From NCBI GenBank assembly GCA_023269295.1, contig JAHFTU010000023.1, forward strand, positions 1 to 14,622: a stretch of 14,622 nt of DNA, given 5' to 3'. Of the stretch, positions 1 through 5,515 are shown piece after piece. The DNA is from Candidatus Woesearchaeota archaeon. GTDB lineage: Archaea; Nanobdellota; Nanobdellia; Woesearchaeales; UBA10216. Each line of letters starts with the position of its first letter. Within the stretch, counting starts at the first letter, position 1. The position numbers and the translations under genes were made by a program. The notes beneath the pieces are model-generated. The model searched no databases, was not told where the DNA came from, and worked only from the letters and a program-made list of their open reading frames with translations.

Positions 1-423
1 ATGGAGCTTCTGCCGCAGCTTGACCATGTAGGCTTTTTCCACTTCAAAACGGGGGTGCATGAGGCGGTTTGCAAACTCGCCGTCATTGGTCAGGATTAGC
101 AGCCCTTCAGCGTCAACGTCGAGCCTGCCGACAGGGTAAACCTTTTCAGGAACCTGCACGAGGTCAGTGACTTTTTTCATTGCAAACTTGTCAGCAGTTG
201 TTGTGACATACCCTGAAGGCTTGTAGAGCAGGATGTACTTTTTCCGCTGCATCCCAAGCAGGGTTCCGTCTACTGTTATCATGTCTTTTTCATCATCAGC
301 CTTCTGCCCGATCACAGCAAGCCTTCCGTTTACCAGCACCCTGCCCTGCAGGATTAGCTCCTCGCTTTTCCTCCTAGAAGCAACCCCGGCTGCTGAAAGT
401 ACTTTTTGGATGCGCTGCAGCAT
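1..423 (-). CDS. RsuA/RluB-family pseudouridine synthase, N-terminal 141 residues (partial)
   Basis: Reading leftwards from the ATG at 423-421 the frame stays open to the window edge, so the C-terminal part is missing. Residues 1-60 form an S4 RNA-binding domain (MLQRIQKVLSAAGVASRRKSE, then GRVLVNG). The catalytic domain follows, with the family signatures YKPSGYVTT near residue 75 and GRLDVDAEGLL near residue 105; the Asp of GRLD is the catalytic residue in this family. These enzymes isomerise uridine to pseudouridine in rRNA. The gene starts 5 nt after the stop of the upstream coiled-coil gene, so the two probably share a transcript. RsuA-type enzymes are mainly bacterial, so this may be an acquired gene; that is inference. 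Family call is secure; the rRNA target is not known. Confidence 0.93.
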   Translation of the reverse strand, partial: MLQRIQKVLSAAGVASRRKSEELILQGRVLVNGRLAVIGQKADDEKDMITVDGTLLGMQRKKYILLYKPSGYVTTTADKFAMKKVTDLVQVPEKVYPVGRLDVDAEGLLILTNDGEFANRLMHPRFEVEKAYMVKLRQKLH

Positions 424-428
424 TTTGC

Positions 429-1007
429 TTACCTGTCCTGCCGGCGCATCTTTGCGATTAGCATTTCAAGCGTGTCTATCTGCTTCATGAGCCGCAGCTT
501 TTCAGAATCCGCTGCTGCCAGCTGGTGCGAGAATTTTGTGAGCTCAAAGTCCTCTGCCTTTATTTTCTCAGCCACAGAGGACAGCTTGGCCACATCAGCC
601 TTTAGCTTGTTCAATTCGCCACTAACTGCAGTTGCTGCTGTTGCGACCTCGTTCTTCAGCTTTTCAGTACCTTCGAGCCTTTGCCTGACTTCCTTTGTCA
701 GCTCGAAAAGCTCGTCTGTAATCTTTTGCTTCACGCTTGACTGTATATGCGTGGACAATGCCTTGAGCTCTGCCAGTGTCCTGGCCAGCTCGTCCTGCAG
801 CTGCTTTGCCGCGGCAACCGATTTTTTGGCTTCTTCTGCCATCAGGGCAGCCGCTGTCTTGGCTTCCTCGCTTTCTTTTTTCAGCCCTGCAATGAGCTCA
901 GTTTGCTCTTTTACAGCTGCTGTTGCCTGCCTTAGCTGCCCGGCAAGCTCGCCCGCGAGCTTTTTCACCTCGCTGCCTGAGAAAATTTCCTTGATGTTCG
1001 AAAGCAT
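429..1007 (-). CDS. Coiled-coil protein of unknown function
   Basis: About 192 residues, nearly all helical, rich in Ala, Glu, Lys and Leu with heptad-like spacing from about residue 15 to the end (for example KKLAGELAGQLRQATAAV and KLRLMKQIDTLEMLIAKM). There is no signal peptide, membrane segment or recognisable catalytic motif. An upstream ATG at 1031 would add 8 residues (MPCLSALL), but a TATA-like CTTAAATG covers that codon and lies about 25 nt before the ATG at 1007, which fits a leaderless start there. It is the first gene of a probable pair with the pseudouridine synthase 5 nt downstream. I do not recognise a family; the low-complexity composition makes similarity searches unreliable. 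Confidence 0.7.
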   Translation of the reverse strand: MLSNIKEIFSGSEVKKLAGELAGQLRQATAAVKEQTELIAGLKKESEEAKTAAALMAEEAKKSVAAAKQLQDELARTLAELKALSTHIQSSVKQKITDELFELTKEVRQRLEGTEKLKNEVATAATAVSGELNKLKADVAKLSSVAEKIKAEDFELTKFSHQLAAADSEKLRLMKQIDTLEMLIAKMRRQDR

Positions 1008-1028
1008 AAGCAAAGCAGAAAGGCAGGG

Positions 1029-1036
1029 CATTTAAG
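1029..1036 (-). promoter_or_regulatory. TATA-like box for the coiled-coil gene
   Basis: On the minus strand the sequence reads CTTAAATG, 22-29 nt before the ATG at 1007. Archaeal TATA boxes lie about 25 nt before the transcription start, so transcription would begin at or next to that ATG. The match is weak and is used mainly to choose the start. Confidence 0.4.
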
Positions 1037-1111
1037 AAGCTTTTGGCAGTGTTAACAGTGTTCAATGCAGCTCGCTAAGAAGCTATGCCTCTTTAAGTGA
1101 CGAAGGAAGTG

Positions 1112-2587
1112 TTAGCCCTTTATGGTTAAGAGAGCCCGAATCATCAGTTCCCGGTGTTCTATTTTAGAGAAAAATTCAGAATCATCAATCAGGGCCCTGT
1201 CCCGGAAAAACATCCCGATCCTAATATGGTCAACATCAGTCATCTTTAGATCTCTCAGCACAGACTTAAATATTGGTCCATAGTTTTCAGCTAACTGATT
1301 AATGGCTGCTTCAAAGTCCTCAACAAAGTGCTGAGAGAACTCCTTAACTAAAGTTTCATGGTGCTGATTCATCGGTACTGCAGTTGCGCCTCTGGATAAA
1401 TTTGCACGTAAGCGCTGCTCAAGCGTGCCAGACTCATCGTGAAGCGCCTTAGGCGCCAATCGCCACTGGGCGCCAAGGGCAACGGGCTGCCCGTTGGGTG
1501 GGGAATACACCATGACGCGAGCACAGCCATCGTGCAACATTCCTGTTTCGGGATGAGCGATGGGAATTGAAGGAATGAACGGTTGATAAACTGTAACCAA
1601 ATCATCCACAGAGTCTGCCCTGCTGCTGAGAGAGTTAATTCTGAGAGAGTTAATTATTTCCCTGATTATTATTGGAGGGTCCCGTCGCGGCTTAAGCGCA
1701 GCTGTTGTTATTGTCTGCGAACGTAGCTGCTTCAGAACTTCTTCACGAACCAGAATTTCTACACCATTTCCAGAAGAGGATGCTCCTCTTTTTTTGACAA
1801 CGAGATTTCCAGGGAGCTCCTCGATAAAGGCAATCAAATCGTTGCGGTCAGTTAATCCGAGACCGTAAGGCATGGTCGGCGGCAAATATTTTGAAAAGTC
1901 GTGCCCTCTCAATTGGCTGGTATGCCATATCAAAGCTTTTGAGTTAAGCACCCCCTCTATCAGTGGCGTGTTCAGAAAAAGGGATTGAAACTCTTCAGGC
2001 ACTCTGGCGAGTGTCTCGGACTCTGAACGAATAAGCCCCACTTCATCCGGCCTTAACCGCAGGCTCCTACCGTTAAGCAAACGAAACTCGAGCCAGCCCT
2101 TGCCGAAGGTCATTTTGTCATAAAGCATTATTGGCACGCCTGTTTGTTGCCCGCCAAGCGCATAGAAAACTTCTTCTGGGTCAGGAGACACTTCTAATCG
2201 CTCTATCTCGAAAGCGAGCTGGTCATCAAGCCAGTCATAATTAAAATCGTAATGGTCTCCAACTGTTTGCCGAAGCTTCTGGTAGTACCTTTTCCGGTTT
2301 TCTGTATCTTTTCGAAGGGCTCCTACTATTGCAGTGCGCCCAAGAGGGTCCGGCACCTCACGATTCCATGAGCTTACAAATATTGGCTTCCCTTTGACTG
2401 TTTCACTTATTAGATGCGCAAAAGCGCGATAGTACTCCATGCCTTCGGGGTATTTAAAGAAGTCTGTACCTGAATCTACACCGTTAAGTTCTATCCCGAC
2501 AGGTCTAACGCTTGCGCCAGCATTATGGTCTGTGACAGGCATAAGCTTAACATCAACACCGTAGAGGTTTCCTTTAGCATTACTCAT
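1112..2587 (-). CDS. ATP-grasp domain enzyme, substrate unknown
   Basis: 491 residues with no signal peptide. The C-terminal two thirds show an ATP-grasp pattern: a pre-ATP segment with LFLNTPLIEGVLNSKALIW (residues about 203-221), then LPPTMPYGL, the nucleotide-binding NLVVKKRGASSSGNGVEIL (about 260-280), VYQPFIPSIPI, an acidic/Arg strand DGCARVMVY, and NLSRGATAVPM (about 400), similar to the Asn-Ser-Gly region of glutathione synthetase or RimK-like enzymes. The N-terminal part contains VGIELNGVDSGTDFF, which I cannot assign. ATP-grasp enzymes join a carboxylate to an amine or thiol through an acyl-phosphate. No biosynthetic partner is adjacent. A TATA box lies 24-33 nt upstream, so the mRNA is probably leaderless and the gene stands alone. 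A mixed set of Arg codons with many CGN may hint at transfer. Confidence 0.75.
   Translation of the reverse strand: MSNAKGNLYGVDVKLMPVTDHNAGASVRPVGIELNGVDSGTDFFKYPEGMEYYRAFAHLISETVKGKPIFVSSWNREVPDPLGRTAIVGALRKDTENRKRYYQKLRQTVGDHYDFNYDWLDDQLAFEIERLEVSPDPEEVFYALGGQQTGVPIMLYDKMTFGKGWLEFRLLNGRSLRLRPDEVGLIRSESETLARVPEEFQSLFLNTPLIEGVLNSKALIWHTSQLRGHDFSKYLPPTMPYGLGLTDRNDLIAFIEELPGNLVVKKRGASSSGNGVEILVREEVLKQLRSQTITTAALKPRRDPPIIIREIINSLRINSLSSRADSVDDLVTVYQPFIPSIPIAHPETGMLHDGCARVMVYSPPNGQPVALGAQWRLAPKALHDESGTLEQRLRANLSRGATAVPMNQHHETLVKEFSQHFVEDFEAAINQLAENYGPIFKSVLRDLKMTDVDHIRIGMFFRDRALIDDSEFFSKIEHRELMIRALLTIKG
1626..1655. repeat. 15-bp perfect tandem duplication inside the ATP-grasp gene
   Basis: CTGAGAGAGTTAATT occurs twice head to tail (1626-1640 and 1641-1655). 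On the coding strand it adds five in-frame codons, giving INSLRINSLSS. It looks like a recent replication-slippage event. Confidence 0.85.
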
Positions 2588-2610
2588 ACTGGGCTGGCTA
2601 ATCGCATTTC

Positions 2611-2620
2611 ATTTATAAAT
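2611..2620 (-). promoter_or_regulatory. TATA box of the ATP-grasp gene
   Basis: ATTTATAAAT, a near-ideal archaeal TATA box, lies 24-33 nt before the ATG at 2587 with no Shine-Dalgarno sequence between, so the transcript is probably leaderless. Confidence 0.75.
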
Positions 2621-2651
2621 CTGTTTTTCCATAGCAGCAAAGAGTCCATAA

Positions 2652-2663
2652 CATATTTAAACG
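2652..2663 (+). promoter_or_regulatory. TATA box of the intron-containing tRNA gene
   Basis: CATATTTAAACG lies about 50-60 nt before the mature tRNA 5' end. Transcription would start near 2684-2688, leaving a leader of about 25 nt that is almost entirely the palindrome at 2687-2711. Confidence 0.6.
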
Positions 2664-2681
2664 CCCTTCCAACACATTTTC

Positions 2682-2714
2682 TTGATCAACCTTCTTTTCT
2701 AAAGAAGGTTGTGC
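2682..2714 (+). repeat. Family A palindromic element, copy A1 (tRNA leader)
   Basis: TTGATC, then the hairpin arms AACCTTCTT (2688-2696) and AAGAAGGTT (2702-2710) around a 5-nt loop, extended by a C2687-G2711 pair, then TGC. It shares TTGAT, the ACCTTYTT/AARAAGGT stem and the terminal TGC with copies A3 and A4 inside kae1. Its last bases overlap the first two nucleotides of the tRNA, so it fills the whole 5' leader. Confidence 0.75.
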
Positions 2715-2822
2715 CCCCATGGTCCAACGGACAAGATACGGCCCCGCGAGTGACCTTCTTAGGAAGAAGGTCAATCAAGAAACGGCTAGGCTGGGATCTG
2801 GGTTCAATTCCCAGTGGGGGCG
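2713..2822 (+). tRNA. Intron-containing tRNA, probably tRNA-Arg(GCG)
   Basis: The acceptor arms GCCCCCA (2713-2719) and TGGGGGC (2815-2821) pair fully, with G2822 as discriminator and no encoded CCA. The D stem is GTC/GAT with GG in the loop; the T arm is CTGGG-TTCAATT-CCCAG (2798-2814). The anticodon stem CGGCC (2739-2743) pairs with GGCTG (2789-2793) only across an insertion. Placing the intron at the canonical archaeal position 37/38 gives 5' exon 2713-2749, intron 2750-2787 and 3' exon 2788-2822, with loop CCGCGAA and anticodon GCG. The D arm resembles the Arg-CCG tRNA at 5043. Position 33 would be C instead of the near-universal U, so the isotype is less certain than the tRNA itself. CCG at the 5' exon end can pair with CGG at 2783-2785, giving a relaxed bulge-helix-bulge. 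Confidence 0.8.
2746..2778 (-). repeat. Family A palindromic element, copy A2 (forms most of the tRNA intron)
   Basis: Read on the minus strand this is TTGATTG, ACCTTCTT, CCT, AAGAAGGT, then CACTCGC, matching copy A1 in the TTGAT lead and in all eight core stem pairs. The outer pair is G-C here and A-T in A1, a compensatory change. The element lies in the opposite orientation to A1 and makes up most of the predicted 38-nt intron (2750-2787). Confidence 0.65.
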
Positions 2823-2824
2823 TT
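2811..2824 (+). repeat. Direct repeat, left copy (tRNA 3' end), att-like
   Basis: CCAGTGGGGGCGTT covers the last bases of the T stem, the acceptor 3' strand and the discriminator of the tRNA. An exact 14-bp copy lies at 4108-4121, just past the MNT-HEPN module. This is the usual geometry of an element integrated at a tRNA 3' end. Confidence 0.6.
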
Positions 2825-2903
2825 AGCTGTCCAACCACTGGGTCCCAAGCCAACAGGCGCGGAAACCCAGTGGGGCGCTTTTTCTTTCTCGCACAATTTT
2901 TAT
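2823..2903 (+). terminator. tRNA trailer: hairpin, second acceptor-like copy and T-tracts
   Basis: CCACTGGGT (2835-2843) pairs perfectly with ACCCAGTGG (2865-2873) around a 21-nt loop. It is followed by T-rich runs (CTTTTTCTTTCTC and AATTTTTATCC), which can end archaeal transcription. The right arm, CCCAGTGGGGCG at 2866-2877, is a near copy of the tRNA 3' end (one G shorter), 56 nt downstream of it. Confidence 0.5.
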
Positions 2904-2937
2904 CCTTGCAATAACCAACTCCCCATAAAACAGTAAA

Positions 2938-2974
2938 ATATATAAATATGTAAATATCACCATAGTATTATGGT
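2938..2974 (+). promoter_or_regulatory. Promoter and possible operator of the MNT-HEPN module
   Basis: An A/T-rich TATA region (ATATAAATA, 2940-2948) is followed by the inverted repeat ACCATA-GTAT-TATGGT at 2959-2974, which overlaps the expected transcription start. Because the first gene product carries an N-terminal winged-helix domain, the repeat is a plausible autoregulatory operator; that part is inference. Confidence 0.5.
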
Positions 2975-2983
2975 TGAATTAAC

Positions 2984-3568
2984 ATGATTAGCAGGGAAGT
3001 AGACGTGATTAAATACCTGCTTAGGAATAAAGGCAACGACATTAATATCAGCCAGATAGCCAAAGGACTAAAAATGGATTACAAAAACACTCATAACATT
3101 GTGAAAAGACTGGCTAAAAAAGGCCTAGTTAATCTCAAAATATTCGGCAGATCGCTAAAGGTAACACTCATTGATAAAAATGACCCTCGGATTATTGAAG
3201 CTGAATATAGTCGAAGAGAGGACATTCTCAAGGATAATAACCTCCGTGTAATACATGATAATTATTGCAGAAACATGAAAAGCAAATTTTACACAATGCT
3301 TCTCTTTGGTTCGCATGCAAAGGGAACAAGCACAAAGCGCTCAGACATTGACTTGCTGTTTATTGTGCCAGATAGACTCGCAGAAACATATGAAACAAAT
3401 ATCCAAAGCATTGCCTCAATGCTTCCTTTTGAACTTCATCTTAACATTTTTACAGAAAAAGATTTCCTGGCAATGAGAAACTCAAGAGAATTTACAGTTG
3501 GCAGTGAAGCAATAAAGAATAATATCCTGCTCCACGGGATAGAAGCATATTACGAGCTGATTGAATGA
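2984..3568 (+). CDS. MNT-type nucleotidyltransferase with N-terminal winged helix (antitoxin)
   Basis: 194 residues. Residues about 1-65 form a winged helix-turn-helix (ISQIAKGLKMDYKNTHNIVKRLAKKGLV). A minimal nucleotidyltransferase domain follows, with LLFGSHAKGTSTKRSDIDLL at about residues 106-125: the GS...G motif and the two Asp of SDIDLL that bind metal. In MNT-HEPN pairs the nucleotidyltransferase is the antitoxin and can inactivate the HEPN toxin by adding AMP. The stop overlaps the next start (ATGA, 3565-3568), so the two are translationally coupled. The gene is A/T-rich compared with kae1 and lies between direct repeats of a tRNA 3' end. The winged helix suggests it also represses its own promoter. 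Confidence 0.9.
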   Translation: MISREVDVIKYLLRNKGNDINISQIAKGLKMDYKNTHNIVKRLAKKGLVNLKIFGRSLKVTLIDKNDPRIIEAEYSRREDILKDNNLRVIHDNYCRNMKSKFYTMLLFGSHAKGTSTKRSDIDLLFIVPDRLAETYETNIQSIASMLPFELHLNIFTEKDFLAMRNSREFTVGSEAIKNNILLHGIEAYYELIE

Positions 3569-4098
3569 TAGATGAAAAAAGAAAAAAGGAAGCGAAAAGC
3601 AATTTTGACAGGTACCTCGCTGAAGGATTAATCAAAAAAGAGAGAAATGATGCATCAAAAGGAATGTATCTCAAAAATGCTGAGATTTCCTTACAGGTTG
3701 CCGGCGAACTTTCGAAAAGTCCCTTAAAACCTCATCTCTGGGTGATTGTGTGCGCCTATTATTCAATGTTTTACATTGCCAATGCTGTCTTAATCAGCCT
3801 TGGCTACAAAACCCAGCACAAAATAGCCCATAAAGTAACTAGTGATGCCTTAATTGTTCTTGTGCTCCACCTGCTTAAAAAAGAGCTGCTTGAAAGTTAT
3901 GAAGCAATGCAAAAAGATGCCTTGGACCTGGCAGCTATTAAAGCAGAGACCATCATCGAAAGCTATGATCTTGAGCTTGATAAACGTTCCACATTTCAGT
4001 ATAATATGCTGGAGCAGACAAAAGAAAGCAAGGCGATAACCTCACTGCAAAGGGCAAAGGAGTTTGCGTTTGAGATGAAGAAAATCCTGGCCGTTTGA
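3565..4098 (+). CDS. HEPN-domain protein (toxin partner of the MNT gene)
   Basis: 177 residues, all-helical. It carries the HEPN pattern of a helical N-terminal segment (SKGMYLKNAEISLQVA, residues 30-45), then the core YYSMFYIANAVLISLGYKT at about 68-86 and HKIAHKVTSDAL just after. HEPN proteins of this type are usually RNases held in check by the adjacent nucleotidyltransferase. The classic Arg-x4-6-His nuclease motif is not obvious, so it may be a divergent or non-nuclease member. It overlaps the upstream gene by 4 nt. Nine bases after its stop begins the right copy of the tRNA-end repeat, so it is the last gene of the putative inserted cassette. Confidence 0.85.
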   Translation: MIDEKRKKEAKSNFDRYLAEGLIKKERNDASKGMYLKNAEISLQVAGELSKSPLKPHLWVIVCAYYSMFYIANAVLISLGYKTQHKIAHKVTSDALIVLVLHLLKKELLESYEAMQKDALDLAAIKAETIIESYDLELDKRSTFQYNMLEQTKESKAITSLQRAKEFAFEMKKILAV

Positions 4099-4107
4099 TT
4101 TTCGGCT

Positions 4108-4121
4108 CCAGTGGGGGCGTT
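4108..4121 (+). repeat. Direct repeat, right copy (tRNA 3' end fragment), att-like
   Basis: This is an exact copy of the 14-bp repeat at 2811-2824, isolated from any tRNA body, and followed by a run of T. Together the repeats bracket a unit of about 1.3 kb with the MNT-HEPN genes. No integrase is present, so if mobile it would need a helper. Confidence 0.6.
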
Positions 4122-4146
4122 TTTTCTAGACATTAGAAAGCAAAAG

Positions 4147-4156
4147 ATTTATATAC
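4147..4156 (+). promoter_or_regulatory. TATA box of the UPF0175-PIN operon
   Basis: GATTTATATAC lies 23-32 nt before the ATG at 4179, the spacing of a leaderless archaeal start. Confidence 0.7.
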
Positions 4157-4178
4157 ATATTGTAACATTTGCAAACAT

Positions 4179-4478
4179 ATGGAAGCAACTGTTGCAGTCA
4201 GGATAGGGAGGGAGAGGTTGGCTGAGATAAAGGCCATATCAAAAGAAGAGAATAAGAAAAATTCAGAAGTGCTTCGTGAGGCGTTAGATTTGGGGCTCAG
4301 GGAAAAGAAGCTTGCTGTTGCCATTGAAAAATACAAGAATAAGCAGGTAAGCGTTGGCAAGGCAGCGGAGTTAGCGGACGTGCCTTTAAGCACGTTTTTG
4401 GATATTTTAAGGGTGCGTAACGTGCCATTTAATTATACAGTCAGGGAATTAATGGAAGACTTTGAGGGCTTTATATGA
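4179..4478 (+). CDS. UPF0175-family antitoxin
   Basis: 99 residues. The N-terminal half (residues 1-45) resembles a ribbon-helix-helix DNA-binding region (VAVRIGRERLAEIKAISKE, then SEVLREALDLGLREKKL). The C-terminal half carries the UPF0175 signature VSVGKAAELADVPLSTFLDILR at about 57-78. Members of this family pair with DUF3368-type PIN proteins as antitoxins and usually repress their own operon. The ATGA overlap with the next gene (4475-4478) supports a coupled pair. Confidence 0.9.
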   Translation: MEATVAVRIGRERLAEIKAISKEENKKNSEVLREALDLGLREKKLAVAIEKYKNKQVSVGKAAELADVPLSTFLDILRVRNVPFNYTVRELMEDFEGFI

Positions 4479-4999
4479 TTTCCAATGCAAGCCCCCTCAT
4501 TAATTTTGCCAAGTTGAACAAGTTAACAATTCTCATTAAATCCGTTGGAACGCTAAAAATCAGTGAAACTGTTTTAAAGGAAGTTGCTCAAAAAGAGAGT
4601 TACTCCCAAGAAGCTGAGCTTCTTAAGGAGCAAATTGAACGAGCTAACATTGCTGTTAAAAGGCTAAATGCAGTTTTCTTGCAGAAATCTGCTCAGATAA
4701 GAGCTGCATTTAGAAGCCTGGGCATTGGAGAGTCAGAAACAATTGCTCTCGCCCTTCAGGAAGGGGAGAGTGAAGTGCTAATGGATGATTTACAGGCAAG
4801 GGAGGTAGCTAAGCTAAACGGGCTTAAGCCAGTTGGTTCGCTACGGGTTTTGCTCATTGGCTTCAATAAAGGCATAATTGGCGAAAGTGACGTTACGAAC
4901 TTGTTTAGGCAAATGGCAGAAAACAAGTTTTGGGTTAGTGGTGAAATCGCTCTAAAGTTCCTAGAGCTTTTCGAGAAAGCCAAGAAAAAGAAGCGCTAG
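4475..4999 (+). CDS. DUF3368-type PIN-domain protein (VapC-like toxin)
   Basis: 174 residues. It starts with MISNASPLINFAKLNKL, where Asn/Ser-Pro-Leu-Ile replaces the usual first PIN Asp, as is typical for this subfamily. It continues with LGIGESETIALALQEGE (about 84-100; Glu of the second acidic site) and LMDDLQAREVAKLNGL (about 108-123; the Asp pair). PIN toxins are metal-dependent RNases that often cut tRNA. It is translated from the ATGA overlap with the UPF0175 antitoxin. A Lys-rich tail (KAKKKKR) ends about 40 nt before the tRNA-Arg gene. Family call is firm; the RNA target is not known. Confidence 0.88.
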   Translation: MISNASPLINFAKLNKLTILIKSVGTLKISETVLKEVAQKESYSQEAELLKEQIERANIAVKRLNAVFLQKSAQIRAAFRSLGIGESETIALALQEGESEVLMDDLQAREVAKLNGLKPVGSLRVLLIGFNKGIIGESDVTNLFRQMAENKFWVSGEIALKFLELFEKAKKKKR

Positions 5000-5007
5000 A
5001 GCAGCAA

Positions 5008-5019
5008 CATTTATTATGC
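5008..5019 (+). promoter_or_regulatory. TATA-like box of tRNA-Arg(CCG)
   Basis: CATTTATTATGC lies 24-35 nt before the tRNA 5' end at 5043, so transcription would start at or close to the mature end. Confidence 0.5.
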
Positions 5020-5042
5020 AAAACCTGATTCTCCTTTCTAGT

Positions 5043-5117
5043 GCCCTCTTGGTCTAATCCGGACTATGACAAGAGCTTCCGGAGCTTTTAATCCGGGTTC
5101 AAATCCCGGAGAGGGCG
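5043..5117 (+). tRNA. tRNA-Arg(CCG)
   Basis: A complete cloverleaf can be drawn. The acceptor is GCCCTCT (5043-5049) with AGAGGGC (5110-5116) and discriminator G5117. The D stem is GTC/GAC with GG in its loop. The anticodon stem AGAGC (5072-5076) pairs with GCTTT (5084-5088). The loop is TTCCGGA with U33 and anticodon CCG at 5079-5081, reading the Arg codon CGG. The T arm is CCGGG-TTCAAAT-CCCGG (5093-5109). There is no intron and no encoded CCA. Confidence 0.93.
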
Positions 5118-5178
5118 TCCCGTTTTTCCGCCAGCGCTTTTGCCGCGCACGGGAAAAGGGCTGCCAGGAGAGGGCGCC
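5118..5178 (+). other. tRNA-Arg trailer with a second acceptor-like copy
   Basis: CCCGT (5119-5123) can pair with ACGGG around a G/C-rich loop. The exact 10-mer GGAGAGGGCG from the tRNA 3' end (5108-5117) recurs at 5167-5176, 59 nt downstream. The first tRNA has the same layout (56 nt). Confidence 0.55.
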
Positions 5179-5210
5179 ATTTATTGTTGCCATTTTAGAA
5201 TTAAGCATTA

Positions 5211-5257
5211 AATATTTATAGCACCTTGTGCAAACAACAGGCTGAAATTTAGGAGGT
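5211..5257 (+). promoter_or_regulatory. Promoter and ribosome binding site of the glutaredoxin gene
   Basis: The TATA box AATATTTATA (5211-5220) is followed by a short leader and the strong Shine-Dalgarno sequence AGGAGGT (5251-5257), 8 nt before the ATG at 5266. This leadered layout differs from the leaderless genes around it and suggests efficient translation. Confidence 0.75.
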
Positions 5258-5265
5258 AAGGAAGA

Positions 5266-5502
5266 ATGCCAAAGGTAACTGTTTACAGCACGCCCACGTG
5301 CCCGTGGTGCCACAAGGAAAAGGACTTCCTGAAGGAGAACAATATCCCTTTCGAGGACGTGAATGTTGCAGCTGACCACAAGGCCGCGCAGCACATGATT
5401 GAGAAGTCAGGCCAGATGGGCGTTCCGGTTACCGACATTGACGGGACAATCATTGTTGGCTTTGACAAGAACGCGCTGAAGAAGGCGCTGAAGCTCAACT
5501 GA
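5266..5502 (+). CDS. Glutaredoxin
   Basis: 78 residues, the usual size for a minimal glutaredoxin. It begins MPKVTVYSTPTCPWCHKEK with the CPWC redox motif at residues 12-15. It continues with the conserved Val-Pro cis-proline (MGVPVTDIDG, about 51-60) and the GFD motif (VGFDKNAL, about 65-72). It would reduce disulfides or act as a thiol carrier in the cytoplasm. CPWC rather than CPYC is common in archaeal and thioredoxin-reductase-linked forms. A Cys-rich micro-ORF starts 14 nt downstream, possibly on the same mRNA. Confidence 0.95.
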   Translation: MPKVTVYSTPTCPWCHKEKDFLKENNIPFEDVNVAADHKAAQHMIEKSGQMGVPVTDIDGTIIVGFDKNALKKALKLN

Positions 5503-5515
5503 TTGGGTGAATGAA

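Noticed and set aside
406..1035. Plus-strand 209-residue open frame opposite the coiled-coil gene
   Set aside because: It is Ser/Ala/Phe/Cys-rich, as expected from the antisense of an Ala/Glu/Lys helix, and has no promoter or motif.
1446..1500. G/C-rich inverted repeats (GGCGCC pairs and CAACGGGC-T-GCCCGTTG) in the ATP-grasp gene
   Set aside because: They do not match family A or B, and the encoded residues fit a conserved strand-turn-strand, so chance within coding sequence is enough.
2525..2914. Plus-strand 129-residue open frame
   Set aside because: It runs through the ATP-grasp promoter and the whole tRNA gene, so it cannot be a real protein.
5038..5394. Minus-strand 118-residue open frame
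   Set aside because: It covers tRNA-Arg(CCG) and the glutaredoxin promoter and start; it is a shadow.
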